Source: Anarhynchus alexandrinus (Eukaryota > Chordata > Aves > Charadriiformes > Charadriidae). Taken from it: a stretch of 64,000 bases of DNA. Location: assembly GCA_008711295.1 (NCBI GenBank), contig VUYV01000090.1, positions 193,413 to 257,412 on the forward strand, written 5' to 3'. How positions within the stretch are numbered: position 1 is the first letter of the stretch; every line of letters begins with the position of its first letter. The notes below the pieces were generated by a model. The model did no database searches. It was given only the letters and a program-made list of their open reading frames with translations, and had not been told where the DNA came from. This document shows positions 1 through 13,000 of the stretch, piece after piece. The position numbers were made by a program, and so were the translations under genes.

Positions 1-873
1 GTAGTTCATATGGTTGTTTAAACATGTGAGAAATACTATCAACTTGATTTGGTAGATTCGCTTTTCAAGCACAATCTACAAAATGGGTTGAGCAAGGCCA
101 TTTTACTCTTCCAATTCTATGGTCTTTTAATTTTGTTTAACCTATTTTCACACAGCTTTTGATTTATACAGTAATAGCATTTTTGCTTTGTGATATCTGA
201 AACTAGTATCTGCCATAAAAAAATAGAATTGTTTCTTTCATTCTCTGTAAAGACAGGTTGTTTGGAAATATTCTGGCAGAAATTCTCTTACAATTCAAAT
301 CCCTCTCATAATAGACATGTATATTTACTCACATTCTCACTCCCATCTTGCTACAAGCAAAATAAACCATATATGAGTAATTTACATCACACTCGTCCTC
401 AGCAGCTTAAGAATACTGTTTTCTATACCTTACAACGTAAAATGGGACTTATGTTGGTGGAAACATTGGATCATTTAACTCCTATTAGAGGAGTAATAGT
501 CCTGCATAAAGTGCAATTTTGAAAATGTAACTTGTCTCAAGTTTAAAACTCAAATCTAATTATAATATGGCAGAAAGTTATTTGTATGACCTACTTTAAA
601 TTAACCATTTTTGGTTAGCTGCAAGGGAAATTTTCAGTTACAGGAAACTAACCACCCCAAGACTTTCTAGTTTGGTTTGAAAGATTCATCAGGACTAAAA
701 TGGATTTGCTAATCCATATTGACTTAATATTTGTCATCACTACAATTTTCTACTATTCAATTTCAAATACACAATACGCTGTTCAAACCCAAGCACAAAA
801 GTACACTCCAAAAACATTTGAGTTTACAACAAGTGACAGTAAGGATTCTGATAGCCAAGCATGAAAAAGTTAC
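1..873 (-). other. TOP2B intron 23 (partial)
   Basis: AT-rich intron sequence from the exon 23 donor to the window edge. I looked for the next exon (VLFDHMGC...) and did not see it, nor any repeat I recognise. Confidence 0.85.
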
Positions 874-1074
874 CATAGAATTACAAGTAAGACTTGTTTG
901 AAGCTTGAAGACTTTGTGCAATCCAGCAGCTTCTGCCTGTGCAAGCTTTTCTTCTGTCATCTTCACAACGAATTTCACAGTCGTATCAGTGTGGTATTCC
1001 TTATAGTCAGAAATTAATGCTGGAGTTTTTTCAGTCCCGTTCAACATAGGTTCTAGAACCTGTTCTTTGTACAC
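874..1074 (-). CDS. TOP2B: TOP2B exon 23 (residues 956-1022), last exon in window
   Basis: 67 codons, phase 0. [40 protein letters not shown], then [13 protein letters not shown]. Donor ATG|GTAACT is a modest match, but family homology puts VLFDHMGC next, so the exon ends at Met. Exon 24 is not found between 1 and 873, so the gene continues outside the window. Confidence 0.96.
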
Positions 1075-4000
1075 CTATTAAAAATAGGGTAGCAAAAACC
1101 AGAAACACTTCTTAAAATCCCTAATTCCTTAAACCAACTGAAGAACATAAGACTTCAAAGCTTTGTGCACTACGTACGATACCAGTGATAATTTACAGAA
1201 CCAGTATAACCTGCAAAACGCAGGCCAAGACTAGCACAAACATAAGAGGCATCTAACAAGGACATACTCCGAAGAAAAAGGAGATTACATATTAATTCAG
1301 CAGGAGAAGCAGTAGTAGTAACATAACATGTAGTATGGACAGTAGATGGCACAAGTAGAAAACCATCTTCTATCATCTTCTACAAAGGGACACAAAAGAA
1401 TGACACCATGTTCCCTTCGATGTATGTATAATCATCAGAAATTGTGTTAAAAGTTCATCCGGATGTAGGATTAAATAATTTAATAAGGAACTTTTTGTTG
1501 GTTTTGAGTTTTATGTAAATGTGTTTCACTGTTACTTACCTGGGTCCATGTCCTTACAGGAAGCTCTGTAATTTCTACTGTGTTCCTGTCCACCACAAAT
1601 ATTTCACCACTGACTACATACTGGTTTTGACCAAGTTCCTGAATGGTTCCTTTGAAGTTTTTGTAGTTCGGGAGCTGTAATTGCAAAAACCAGCAAAGTG
1701 GTAATAATCTTTATAATAAAACATCAGAAAAATATTTGTTTCCCATACAACATACAACTATCACTTTATATTGCACTAATCCATCAACCGGCTTCTCATG
1801 CCTGTGAAAATCTAAAGTCATAGGAAAAATACTATAGAAAAAACAGAATACACACACACAAGTGACAGGAGCAAGTATCTTATCACCTACAGAGTATATA
1901 AATGATTGAAAAGATGCCGCTGAACCCAGTGAGGTGGTGTTTGTTTTGTTTGGGGTTTTTGTTGTTGTTTTTGTGGTTTTTTCTTTTTTAAAGAAAACTG
2001 CAAGCACAGATAAGGCATGACAGAAAGCAGATTAAAATCCCAGTCTCACAATAACTTCACAGAAGCAGTGCTACCTCCCCTAACCATTTTTTCATTCTTG
2101 TGCTGTTTGGCAAAGATAGTGGAACCCATCCAGTTTAAAAGGTAACTAACAGGGTGTGGAATTTTTTTTTAACTGAATTGATTCCCTTATCTAGCTTACC
2201 ATGCAGCCACAAACACATACCAGCATACAGAAAGGAGCTAGATGGAGGCAGAAGTGCCTCTTTCAACCACAGTGAAACTTCAATTGACTGTGAGACTACA
2301 CAGAAGGCCTAGGAGTCCTAAAGGAAGGGCAATGGATTGCATTAATTAAAAAAAAATAAAAATCTATTTATTGTTCCCAAGAATTTGCAAAAGGAAATTC
2401 ACTATGTTATGAAAATTGATATTGCACACTCAGTAAACTGTGATCTAAGTAGAGAAGAAAAGATGTTTCTGCTTCTATGACTTGGTAAACACAGCAAAGT
2501 AGCAATATCCATCAGTTGTAAAGTAAAGGTTACATTATCTGTATTTCATCTGTTGGTTACAGATATTCTGGGTTCACCCAGGTATTCTTGGTCCAATTTT
2601 TTTCAAGTATACACCACTTCCAAGACTTCTTATAAACTTTCAAATAAAGGAACACAAGCTAGATGCAGTTCAGAAGCCACTCATTTTCTTGAACAGTGAC
2701 ATTATCTTTTCCTATGCTTACAGATATATAAAAGAGAGTACAAGATAGACAAGACAGAGGAAATGCTAAATTTGGCTGAAGACAAGTAGTAGTACCTTCC
2801 AAAAGGAAAGAACAGCACAACTTTTTACTCTACTGTCATGTCATAACTACCCTCCCTTGTAAGACTTGCAACTGTGAAGGCTTTCAGTCAGCAGACTGAA
2901 TACATGTCCTCTGAAGTAAGTGGAAAAATACAAACTGTAATGTTTTGCTTCAAGATGAACTTTCCAACAGTCAAGTAAAGCTCCTAAACAAAATTACTGG
3001 GACAATACAACTCAGATGTTCCAATAATCAAGTATTTCTAGAGTGATATGAATTCATTTTGTAAGTACAAAATTAAGTTTGGTTAGCAAACTTATAAAAT
3101 ACCAGTATACACTATTATTTTTACCATTGGGTGGGGTTCTAAGCCATCCAGCATTCGTCTGACGTTGTTTACAATTTCTCTGGTATCGTAGTTTGGAAGT
3201 TTGCAAGCCCATCCAGTACCAATTCCTTCAGCTCCATTTACTAAAACCATAGGAATGATGGGAATATACCATTCAGGCTCTACACGTTGGTTGTCATCAT
3301 AAAGGAATTTAAGCAAATTGTCATCCACTGATGGAAAAAGCAGCCTTGCTAAAGGGCTTTAAAAAAGAAAAAGAAAAAGAAGAAAACTGTTAAATGGTGG
3401 TCCAGTAAGTAAAGTACATAAAGCTTTAACAGTCCATGGGTCCAGATATGATCTATTTGTAGATTTTGCTCATGTCTTCCTTTCTCTTTGTCATTCTGAA
3501 GCTGAAAATACAACGTACATACCTCCTGAGAAAAGGAAGTTCTTCCTTATGGAAGACTGTGTTCATAACAGATTATGTCCATTTCCTTCACAATAATACA
3601 TGTACACGATACACTAGTAATTGATGACATTTAACATCTATATATATATATAACATTCTTTGAAGCATTCAACACACAGTTCAATGTGACAGTAGGTCAC
3701 CCAGTAATAAAGCAACACAGCATACAAATAGTTGCAAAACTTTGTTGCTTAATTGTAGGCCTAGCAGTCTCTGAAAATACTACAAAGGTTTTACTGGTGA
3801 TTCCTTTTGCTCATCTAGAACATTGTCCTAGGTGAATATGATTTCCAGCACCTCATGCAAAAAGGAAACTACAAAACTAGGTTGCTACAGAAAGAACATA
3901 TAAGAGAAAGGGAATAAAACCTGATACTTACATGTAAAGCTTACAATTAGAGGAAAAGAAGAAACTACAAGGAATTTTAGGCAAAATATCACACTGAAAT

Positions 4001-7000
4001 TAGGAAATAAAAGAAGCAATATAACATATAAAATACTGTAATTTACATTAAGGAACACATTCTAACACTCTGCATGTCAAACTGAATTTCAAGGTATTAA
4101 CTGAAAAATCAGCATCATTAAATTAGGTCTTTATTATTAATTACTTATGTGTAATTTAGCTTGATATGAAGAAACTCATCCGAAAGGAAAGGAATCCATC
4201 TCATCTTTCAAGTCTATGCTGAGTTGCAGGACTTATCACCAGGCAGCAATACACTTTCTATTGTGAAACTGAATAAATTTCACACTGAACAGGGAAATTG
4301 AAAGCTCCAAGAAGTCACAATTTAAGTAAGATCAGTTACTAATCTGAGCGATCTACATTTTCAGTCTTCAGCCTTATGATTCAAAGTTTAATTCCTTTAA
4401 AGCTATAATTCCCACAGCACTTCTATGCATGGAAATTAATGCAAAAAAAAACCCGTGCAAAAACACAGTCATAGATATAAAACAGTATTTGGACTTCTAT
4501 CAAAATATTCCAATACTCCCCCATTCCTCTCCCACAAATAAAACTGCAGTGTTGTGAAAGGATTAGTTTCATAACAAGGCTTTTTAAAAACATGCATTTA
4601 GCTTTACATTTGTGTTTACCTTAACATGGTGAAAATATAGCGAGGGCTGGCAGCATCCTTTCCACCGTGAAGCCTGGTACCAAACTGACCAATAGGTTGT
4701 AGCAGATTAACATTGTTACTGCCAACGAAGTTCTGAGCCAAGTTGACAATAGTCATCATTAACGCTTGCTGCAAGAAAATATATATTCATAGGAATAACA
4801 TGAGATAGTCTTTCCTAATCAGCCAATAAAATATATTTTTCATGCCCCAAAATTGTGTGACTATCCTGAATTCAATTTCAAAAAAGTAGTCTCCCTGAGA
4901 GAGGAATGTTGTAAAATAATTACAAGAGCTGCTGACAAAACATAATGCTTCCTCTTCCACAGCCATATTGCCTCCCTGATTTAAGTGCCCTTACATTCTA
5001 CGCCCTGTTACATTATGAAAAACCCTGGTCTTCTCCATGTTTTCTGAAGAACTTCTCTGGAGGAATGGAAGGGGCACAAACAAAATATTTCAGATAACTA
5101 TAAACAAAACAGGACTTAGAAATAATCTTTGTTCCAACACTGTATCAGGTTTTCAAAGAACAGTATCTCTTCTTCTTACCTTAAAAGACTATATTTCTTG
5201 TGTAAGACAAAAATTGTCCAAGTACATAGTTCCTATATTCCGATGACTTGAGAATTTAAAAGTTACCTAGGTAATTAGTTATCTACTATTTTGCCACAAC
5301 CCACAAACTATCTTGGATATCACTGTGCACAAAGACTTGGAAAGAATGAAAACATGGTGTCTTATTACGCTACATACTGTTTGGTTCATTGTCTTTAAAA
5401 GTTAATCTGTGATTAGTATACTTAGACTTATAGTCAATAGGTTTGCAATTTCAATATGGCAAACATTTACCTAATATTTTATATAGGCTAAAAATCCTCT
5501 CAACTTTACCAGCCTTCATACTCACCTCCCCATGGTGATAAGCTGACATTTCAGCAACAGAACCAGCCAGTTGAGCAACCTTTACTTCACGTTTATCATT
5601 TCTTTTAAAGCAAGTGAATAAAACTTTGCGTTGCCCTGGTTTTAAACCTGTTAAGAAGAATATCCCATTTTCAACACATACACAAGCATATGCATTTAAG
5701 TAATAAACTTATTTTGCCCTATTATCATTTCTAATCTCTCAAAAGAAGAATTTGGAAACAAATTTATGTTATAATATTAATAAAATAACAAATTAACATC
5801 TCAGTTCTTTTAAAATAATAAAAAATATTTTACCAAACTGAAAAAGCTACCAGCAAAGTGGAAACACAACCCTTTCAGCCAATCATTACTATGCAGCATG
5901 CAATATACCATTTTAATAAACAGCAACTTTATGCCAAATGTACAGCTTCCACAAGTCAAGAGCTGTTTCTTACCAGTCTAAAATCTTTTTCCTAAGAATA
6001 TCAACACAAATTCAGCAGTGACAACTGTAACTGTAGCTTACATGTATCTTAAAGCACTCTGAACTTTTACTTTTTGTGTTAAATTCTCAAATACTCATTA
6101 AAATTCAACAGGAAGATACGTTACTTGTTTCCCTTTTAGGTCTTTTAAAGTTTTAAGAAAGAAGCCAGTCTCTTTGATCTTCTGATTTAGTTTTATTGTT
6201 TGGGGACGCTTTAAGTACCACATCTGTGTGGAAGGGATTGCATCATTTTTTATGCATGTTACCTAGAACTCATAACCAGTTCTAGATCATGCTTATTGAT
6301 CTATTCGGTGTTTTAATTCACATACCTTTCTGAAATGCACCAAAATACTGCTATGTGTTACCATTACTAACCTGAGTCAAACATAAGCAAAAATTGCAAA
6401 AAAAAGATATTGACTCCAATCTCCATTTCATTTAAATATTTAAGATCCAATTTTCTTTACGATAGGCCTCCATCATGTTTTTCTACCAAAAATCTATTGA
6501 ATATAACAGACTTAAAGGATTTCCTTTATACAGGAGAATCACCAAGGAGTACGAGTGGTAACTAGTAACTGTGAAGAAACAGTCAAAATGTTTTTCCTCT
6601 TCATTTTTTCTGAGATTTGCCACCAGACTAGCCTGTTATATATCACCTGACAATAGTGAAGAATGAAAACCATTGCTAGAGTACTACCTGCTGAACAGTT
6701 CACATATCCATGGCCAGAATGCAGAATTACAGTCAAAGCTGGCAGAAACACTGATAGCACATAAAATATTACATGTATAACACTGTACATACTATATATG
6801 TATAGTGTATACTATATATGTAATGTTATACATAATATTATGTGTAACACTGATAGCAATTATATATAATATGTATATTATATATGCATATATTATATTA
6901 CATACACACACAGCCCCCCATGCACATGCAAATATATGAATAAATAAATATGTTCCCTTCTCATTTTCTTATACTTCTGTAGGCACAACCTTGGAGAACT

Positions 7001-10000
7001 TCAATTCAAATAAACAGTTATCTCCTGAAAGTTCATTCTATATTTTAAGTTTCACCAAAACCATTCTGCTATTTCTGAGAAAGCAGTCAGGGTACAGTAT
7101 GTTATTAAAAAAAAAACCAAAAACACCACCTCTTGAAACATGCAGATCTATACTGGATCTTCCTCTAGAGCAGTAAACTATGACATGCTTGCATAGAGAC
7201 TACCAGTTAAGCCAAGTACCTAATTATGGGAGGAAGTAAGTCTGGAGAAGCTGAAACAGTGATTGACACTCTTTGATTCCCTAGAGATGCATCTACATAC
7301 CTAACCCAGCTTCATTCTGCAGCGGAGCTGGAGATCCATCCTACCAGGAAGTTACTACCCCTACCCATCTGTGAACTAATCCCACTTTCTCATCTAAAAT
7401 ATAAAAAGCTCTTGCCGCACGAATATTTTGGTATGGGTCTGTAGTGTCAAGAAGGCTGACCACCTCCACTATGAAAAATGTACTGCAAAGTGGAGATAAA
7501 CACACTTTTTTTTTCCCCTAGGAAACCTCAAGGCCTTTTTTCTGTATCTTAGTAAGCATATGCATACTGACAATAATATAAGGCAGAAATTCCTTCTCAT
7601 GCTGTCTGCAGACAGTTTTACAAATGAAGCTGTTGTGTAGCAAGCTGCTTCTTTCAATGTTCATGCTATTGCAAGAGGAGAGTTAGGAAACCTGATTGAC
7701 AGAACCCTAGCAAGATTACAGGAAAAGTCAGTAACCACTAAAATGCTGCCTGTGGTGTACGGCTGAAGGGAGAAAACATTTGCATCTTCATCTGCACTCA
7801 GCTGCTGACTTGAATCTTAATTATTATAAGCACTTAAAAGACTTGCTTTCTCTGATGGTTTGACTAGAAACAAAGCACTTGTATGGTCTAGGGAACAGGT
7901 CTGGTTAAGTAAAAACACTGCAGAGCAACAGCTTAAATTCCCTCACGAAAGAAACATGGCAATTCCTTAGCATATAAACGATAACAAACAAAAATAAAAA
8001 AGTTTTTATATTCTCTACTTGAATGCATTGACTTCCAATACAAATCACAGGTTTTAAAACCAACAATAAAGAGAAACGTTCCAGCAAATCATAATGAATT
8101 ATCAGCTTACCATCAACAAGGGAAGGGATAGATCTCTCGTTGTCCGAATTTGAGAAAAGGATCAACTCCTTGTTAATGAAGTCATTGTAAGTCAAATGTT
8201 TTGTTGCTGTACCATATAAAAATTGCTGAAAAAACACATACATTATTCATTCAATACAAAAATTACATTACATTTAAATCCCACCCACCAGATTTATTAC
8301 TATTATTTAGGACTCACCTCAGGAAGCCCATGTAGCCGACGCTGTCGTCTGTCCTCCATGAAGTTTGTTAACCACTCTTTTCGGTCATCAATTTTCTTCT
8401 TACTGAAGGCCTGAAAAGATTCCAAGTACACAAAATAATCAGCATATATATGTTTGTGTAAATGTATGTTTCTTTAGTCAGAATTTTAAGTGCACTGCAC
8501 TATCTCATCATGTATTCAATAATATTTGGACAAGATAATCCATATAACTAATGTTATCACTAAAAAAGACACAGGAATGTTCTGAAAGACTCTGACCTGT
8601 TAAGAAACAGAGTTCCCATCCAGTGAGCTTCTACTCCAGAAGCCCAAGAGAAGAATACATAAAAACTGAGTATGTGGGTTTAAGCAAAATTTCAACTACT
8701 TTGGGAAAATTCTCTAAGTTGTTGAAGTAATGCCTTTTTTTCTCAGGGAATAATATATAGACACTCGAGCACGTCCTGATTTCAACCACTCTCCTGCAAA
8801 AGACGACAGTCATCAGCGCTGTCTTCTTTAAAGGACTGTAACCGGAGCACCCCCAAAGAGTTCTATGAGTAGTTCCATTTCCTTGGAGACCATGGTTTTA
8901 CATAACACATAGTAAACATTCCTAACTTACTCTCTGAGAAAGGGACTAAGTTATATCTCCCTGTTTTGCATCAGATAGACTTCCTTTGTGAATGAAGCTC
9001 GACAATTCACAATGTCAGATGTCTGAAGGTTTAAGATTAGGCTTTTGTAAAATCACAACTAAATTCTTACCATTTTCTTCTGGCTCCTTTCAGTGTATCT
9101 ATACTTTTTCTAGACCACTGAAGTGACAAATGACCAAGAGCTGGATCAGCATAAAAATTATTTTAATAGAATAAAAATAAAATTAATAGAATAAAAAGTC
9201 TGAATAAAAATTATTCTTGAATATTTAGTCTTTAATAGAATAAAGTGGTTTTTTCTTTCTCCACTTAAAACTGTTTTTTTAAGACTTCATTTGCTAGCAA
9301 AAATGTTCTTCAGAATGCTGAAGAATTTGGTATGTGAAATGATTTTTGTTTTCCTAGATTACAGCTATCATGAGGCCCAGTAAGGCCTATAATCTTACAC
9401 CACCTATGCTCATAGGTAACTTTGGGGCTGGGATTATAGCTATCAGCAGAGAAAATGTGGGCAGAAGTGTAAGTGAAGCTTCTGTTAACAGCTTCAGTAC
9501 TAGTCAGTAGTTGTTCCCAGTGTAACAGAGATGACAGGAAACTAAAACAAATCATATAAAAGCACTTTTTAAAGTTCTTACCAGTGTAATGGCAGCATCA
9601 TCTTCAGGACCAGCATAACGAAATAAGATCCGATGCCTTTCCATGTCAGCAAAATATTCTTTTGCTTCTTTAGCAGTGCTGGTACCCAAACCTGTACAAT
9701 AAAAAGAAATAGTTATTCCATATTCAAAATTTAGGTTTTATTATTTTACCCCTTTTATTTTACTGGAAATATTATAAAATCATTACAGAAGATACTATCA
9801 TGAAAACAGCTACAAACAGAACTTCATAACACCCATTTATTATGGATTTTTAGATCCATGACGTTCACTTATTTATTTTTAAACAAACCTTTGTAGTATT
9901 TTATCTTCCATGCTTTATGATTCTCCATATGTTTCTTCCACTCATCAAATTCAGGAATACTATAGAATGAAAGTTCTTGCTTATTTTTGCTTGCCTTTAA

Positions 10001-13000
10001 AAAACAAAAAACAAAAACCAACTAATCAATTTTTCTGTTGCAGTGTAAGTCATGAATAAAATCTCATTAATAGAACCCGTACCTTTACAATAGGAGTGAT
10101 GAATTCCTCAAGAAAACCATGTTTCAACAGTGATGGCCAATTGTGATGAATAAAATTGATCAACAAGCCTTTTATGTGAGATCCATCCTGATCCTAAAAC
10201 AGAACACGAAAACATGAGGCAATCTTATAAAATGTCAGATCCCCAAAACCACCAAAAAAACCACTCACTGGCCTGGATCCATCAAAACAATATCTGTTGA
10301 CAGAAAACATAGAAGGGAACAGTCACTTTTAATTTGGATTCCAAACTGGACCTGGGTATAAAATAGCCACCTGTGAATGGCACTGTCCCTGAGCTAATAA
10401 TAAGCTCTTCCAAGCCAAGTGCACAGCTTCAGCTCAAAGGTTTCTTTGACTGTGGCATGTGTTCTTGGAAAGCAAGACAGCTCTCCCAGACACCATGGTG
10501 CTGAATCTTTGTGGAAGAAAGCCAAGCTTGGCCCACAGTTCTCATTGGTGTGAAGATGCTTGAAAGTCCAACCTCTCAGGGAAAAACTAACAAAGCTTCA
10601 CAAATATCCAAAGCATAGGATTTCTAGACTTCTAAAATCTGAACAGTAGACACACATTTCATGAGATTATGCAAAAATAATTGCCTGCATTCTTGTCTCT
10701 CCCAGACTTTCTAGCATTACTACCACATCTACTGTTTCATTTTGTACTTACTTTCAACATATTTTTGAGTTATCAAAAGCATTCTTGTTTAGACATGATT
10801 TTATTATTACTTTGGCATCTCTGCTATTGTGCAGCACAGTTCAGTTGTTCATTTGGAGTAACCAAAACAACATACAGATAAATTACTCCCACAAAGAAAC
10901 CTCTTTAGGTTTCCCTAAAGGGAATTAGGGATTCCCTCTGAACACATCCATATTGTCAAGACCCACAGGTGGGTTATAATGCACAAAAATGTAACCTACC
11001 AAATTGCAGCAAATCACATTTTAAGAAGCTCTGTATATTAAAACTTGTGAATTTCAGACTAACCTGATCTGTCATGATCATAATTTTTCCATATCTCAAA
11101 CTTTTGAGAGATTCTGGATCTTCATAGCTTTTCTTGTATTGCAGTCCAACTATTTTGATGATGTTGTTGATTTCTGCATTTTCCATAATCTGTATAAAAA
11201 TTATCATGGCAGTCAGTGTAAAAAGCAGAAAATCAGAAATACCCCGACCTTTTTTAGGTGGGCTTTCTAGCTACTTTTTCAATGCACCCCTACCTCAACT
11301 TCATAACCTTTTTATCCCCAGCCCCCTTGCAGCCTTAACACTTGTAAATATTTCTTCTGTACATGCAAATTCTCAAGATTGCACCACTCCCTTTCTCCAC
11401 TACAGCCAGAGCACTTTGGGTCTAGAAGGCAGGGAGAAAAGTGAAAGTAACAAAAAGTCATCTCACAAAGCTGCCCTCTCTTTCTGCTATTTCTATGGGC
11501 ACCCACCTGCAATACAACTCTTATTATAGACAAAGTATGGAGGGCAGCAGAAGCAATGTGACAGGGTAATGCTGCTGCTACTGCTTCACATTGGGAATCA
11601 ATGAAATCACATGGCAATGGAGGGAATATAAATTTGGGGGTTTTTTAAGTATTCATGTAAAGTGTTAATGTGAGTCATAGCAGAATTTCCTTGCATTTGT
11701 GAAGAAATTAACCTTATCACTGCAGTACTGTACTACTACACTTAACATTTCCAGGTTTATCCCAGGCTTTAAAGTAGCTGGTACTTTATGAAATCCCAGT
11801 CACAAGATTTTCATGAAAAAAGAAAGAATTCAAATATGAAGATGTAACCCTAGAAATCAAAAATAAACAGGAGACATCCGTTTGTCAGCTAAAAGGAGAC
11901 AACAAGACTACTTACCTGTTTGTGAGAAGCTTCTCGAACATTGAGAATTTTACCCCTGAGAGGGAATACTCCATATCTGTCTCTACCAATAACACCTAAG
12001 CCAGAGACAGCTAAAGATTTGGCAGAGTCTCCTTCTGTTAATATTAGCGTGCAGTCCAAGGAATGTTTGCCACCTGCAGTCCAGGAAGAAGTAGAAGCAA
12101 GGCAAAAAACCCAGAAAGCATAACTTTTAAACTCACATAACAGGACTACAATTGCATCAGTCATGAATATTCTTCCTACTCTAGGTCAGGTAATTTAAAT
12201 AGGCTGGATTTCTATTTTTAGGGATGGCGCTCTATACCACTAAAACTACCCAACAAGAATAAGTATCTTGCCCTTAGCAATACTCTATGGGTTGCTATGG
12301 ACGGGGAGCAAAATAGACAAAATGGGATGCAATGGTGGCACATCTTATGTAATGGTCCCCACACATTTGCACCAAAAAAAAAAAAAGACAGATTGCTTCT
12401 GTACATTTACCATTTCATTTTTCTAGCTGCAAATTTCTTACACACATATATTATGCATGTCTGAGTTATATACAGAAGTTATTTCCCATTCTGCACTTCC
12501 CCTTTCCTCACAGTACATTTTCAGAAGTAATTTATTAAATTACATTTTTGGGGGGTTCTTTTTTTTATGGTCCACCAGCTGAAGCAAGGCAACTGTAAGA
12601 AAAACCTGACAGAAAAGCTCAAAGGATCAGAACATTTCCACTTACTATACATTCTCAGAAATTTCTCAAACAGAAGAAACAAATCTTTACTAATAATGTA
12701 ATTTTGATTCTACAAGACACACTGCATTTTAGTGCCTGTGTTTCCAGTGTGCTCAAAACTGGTATGATGTGTATACTCTGTTTATTGCAACGGCAATAGT
12801 TGAATACATGTTCTAAATAATAAGCAGGTTCAAAAAAGGAACACACCCTTTTCCAAGGCTGCAAATGCTCATTAAGCAGTTTTGCTATTTTATCAAGGCC
12901 AAGTCATAGGAAAGACCGCAAAAAACTTCAAGCTGGTTGAATCTCACCAACTGTTAGTAAGATAGTTGTGAATATATTGGCATTTAAAATATGTGCTTTG

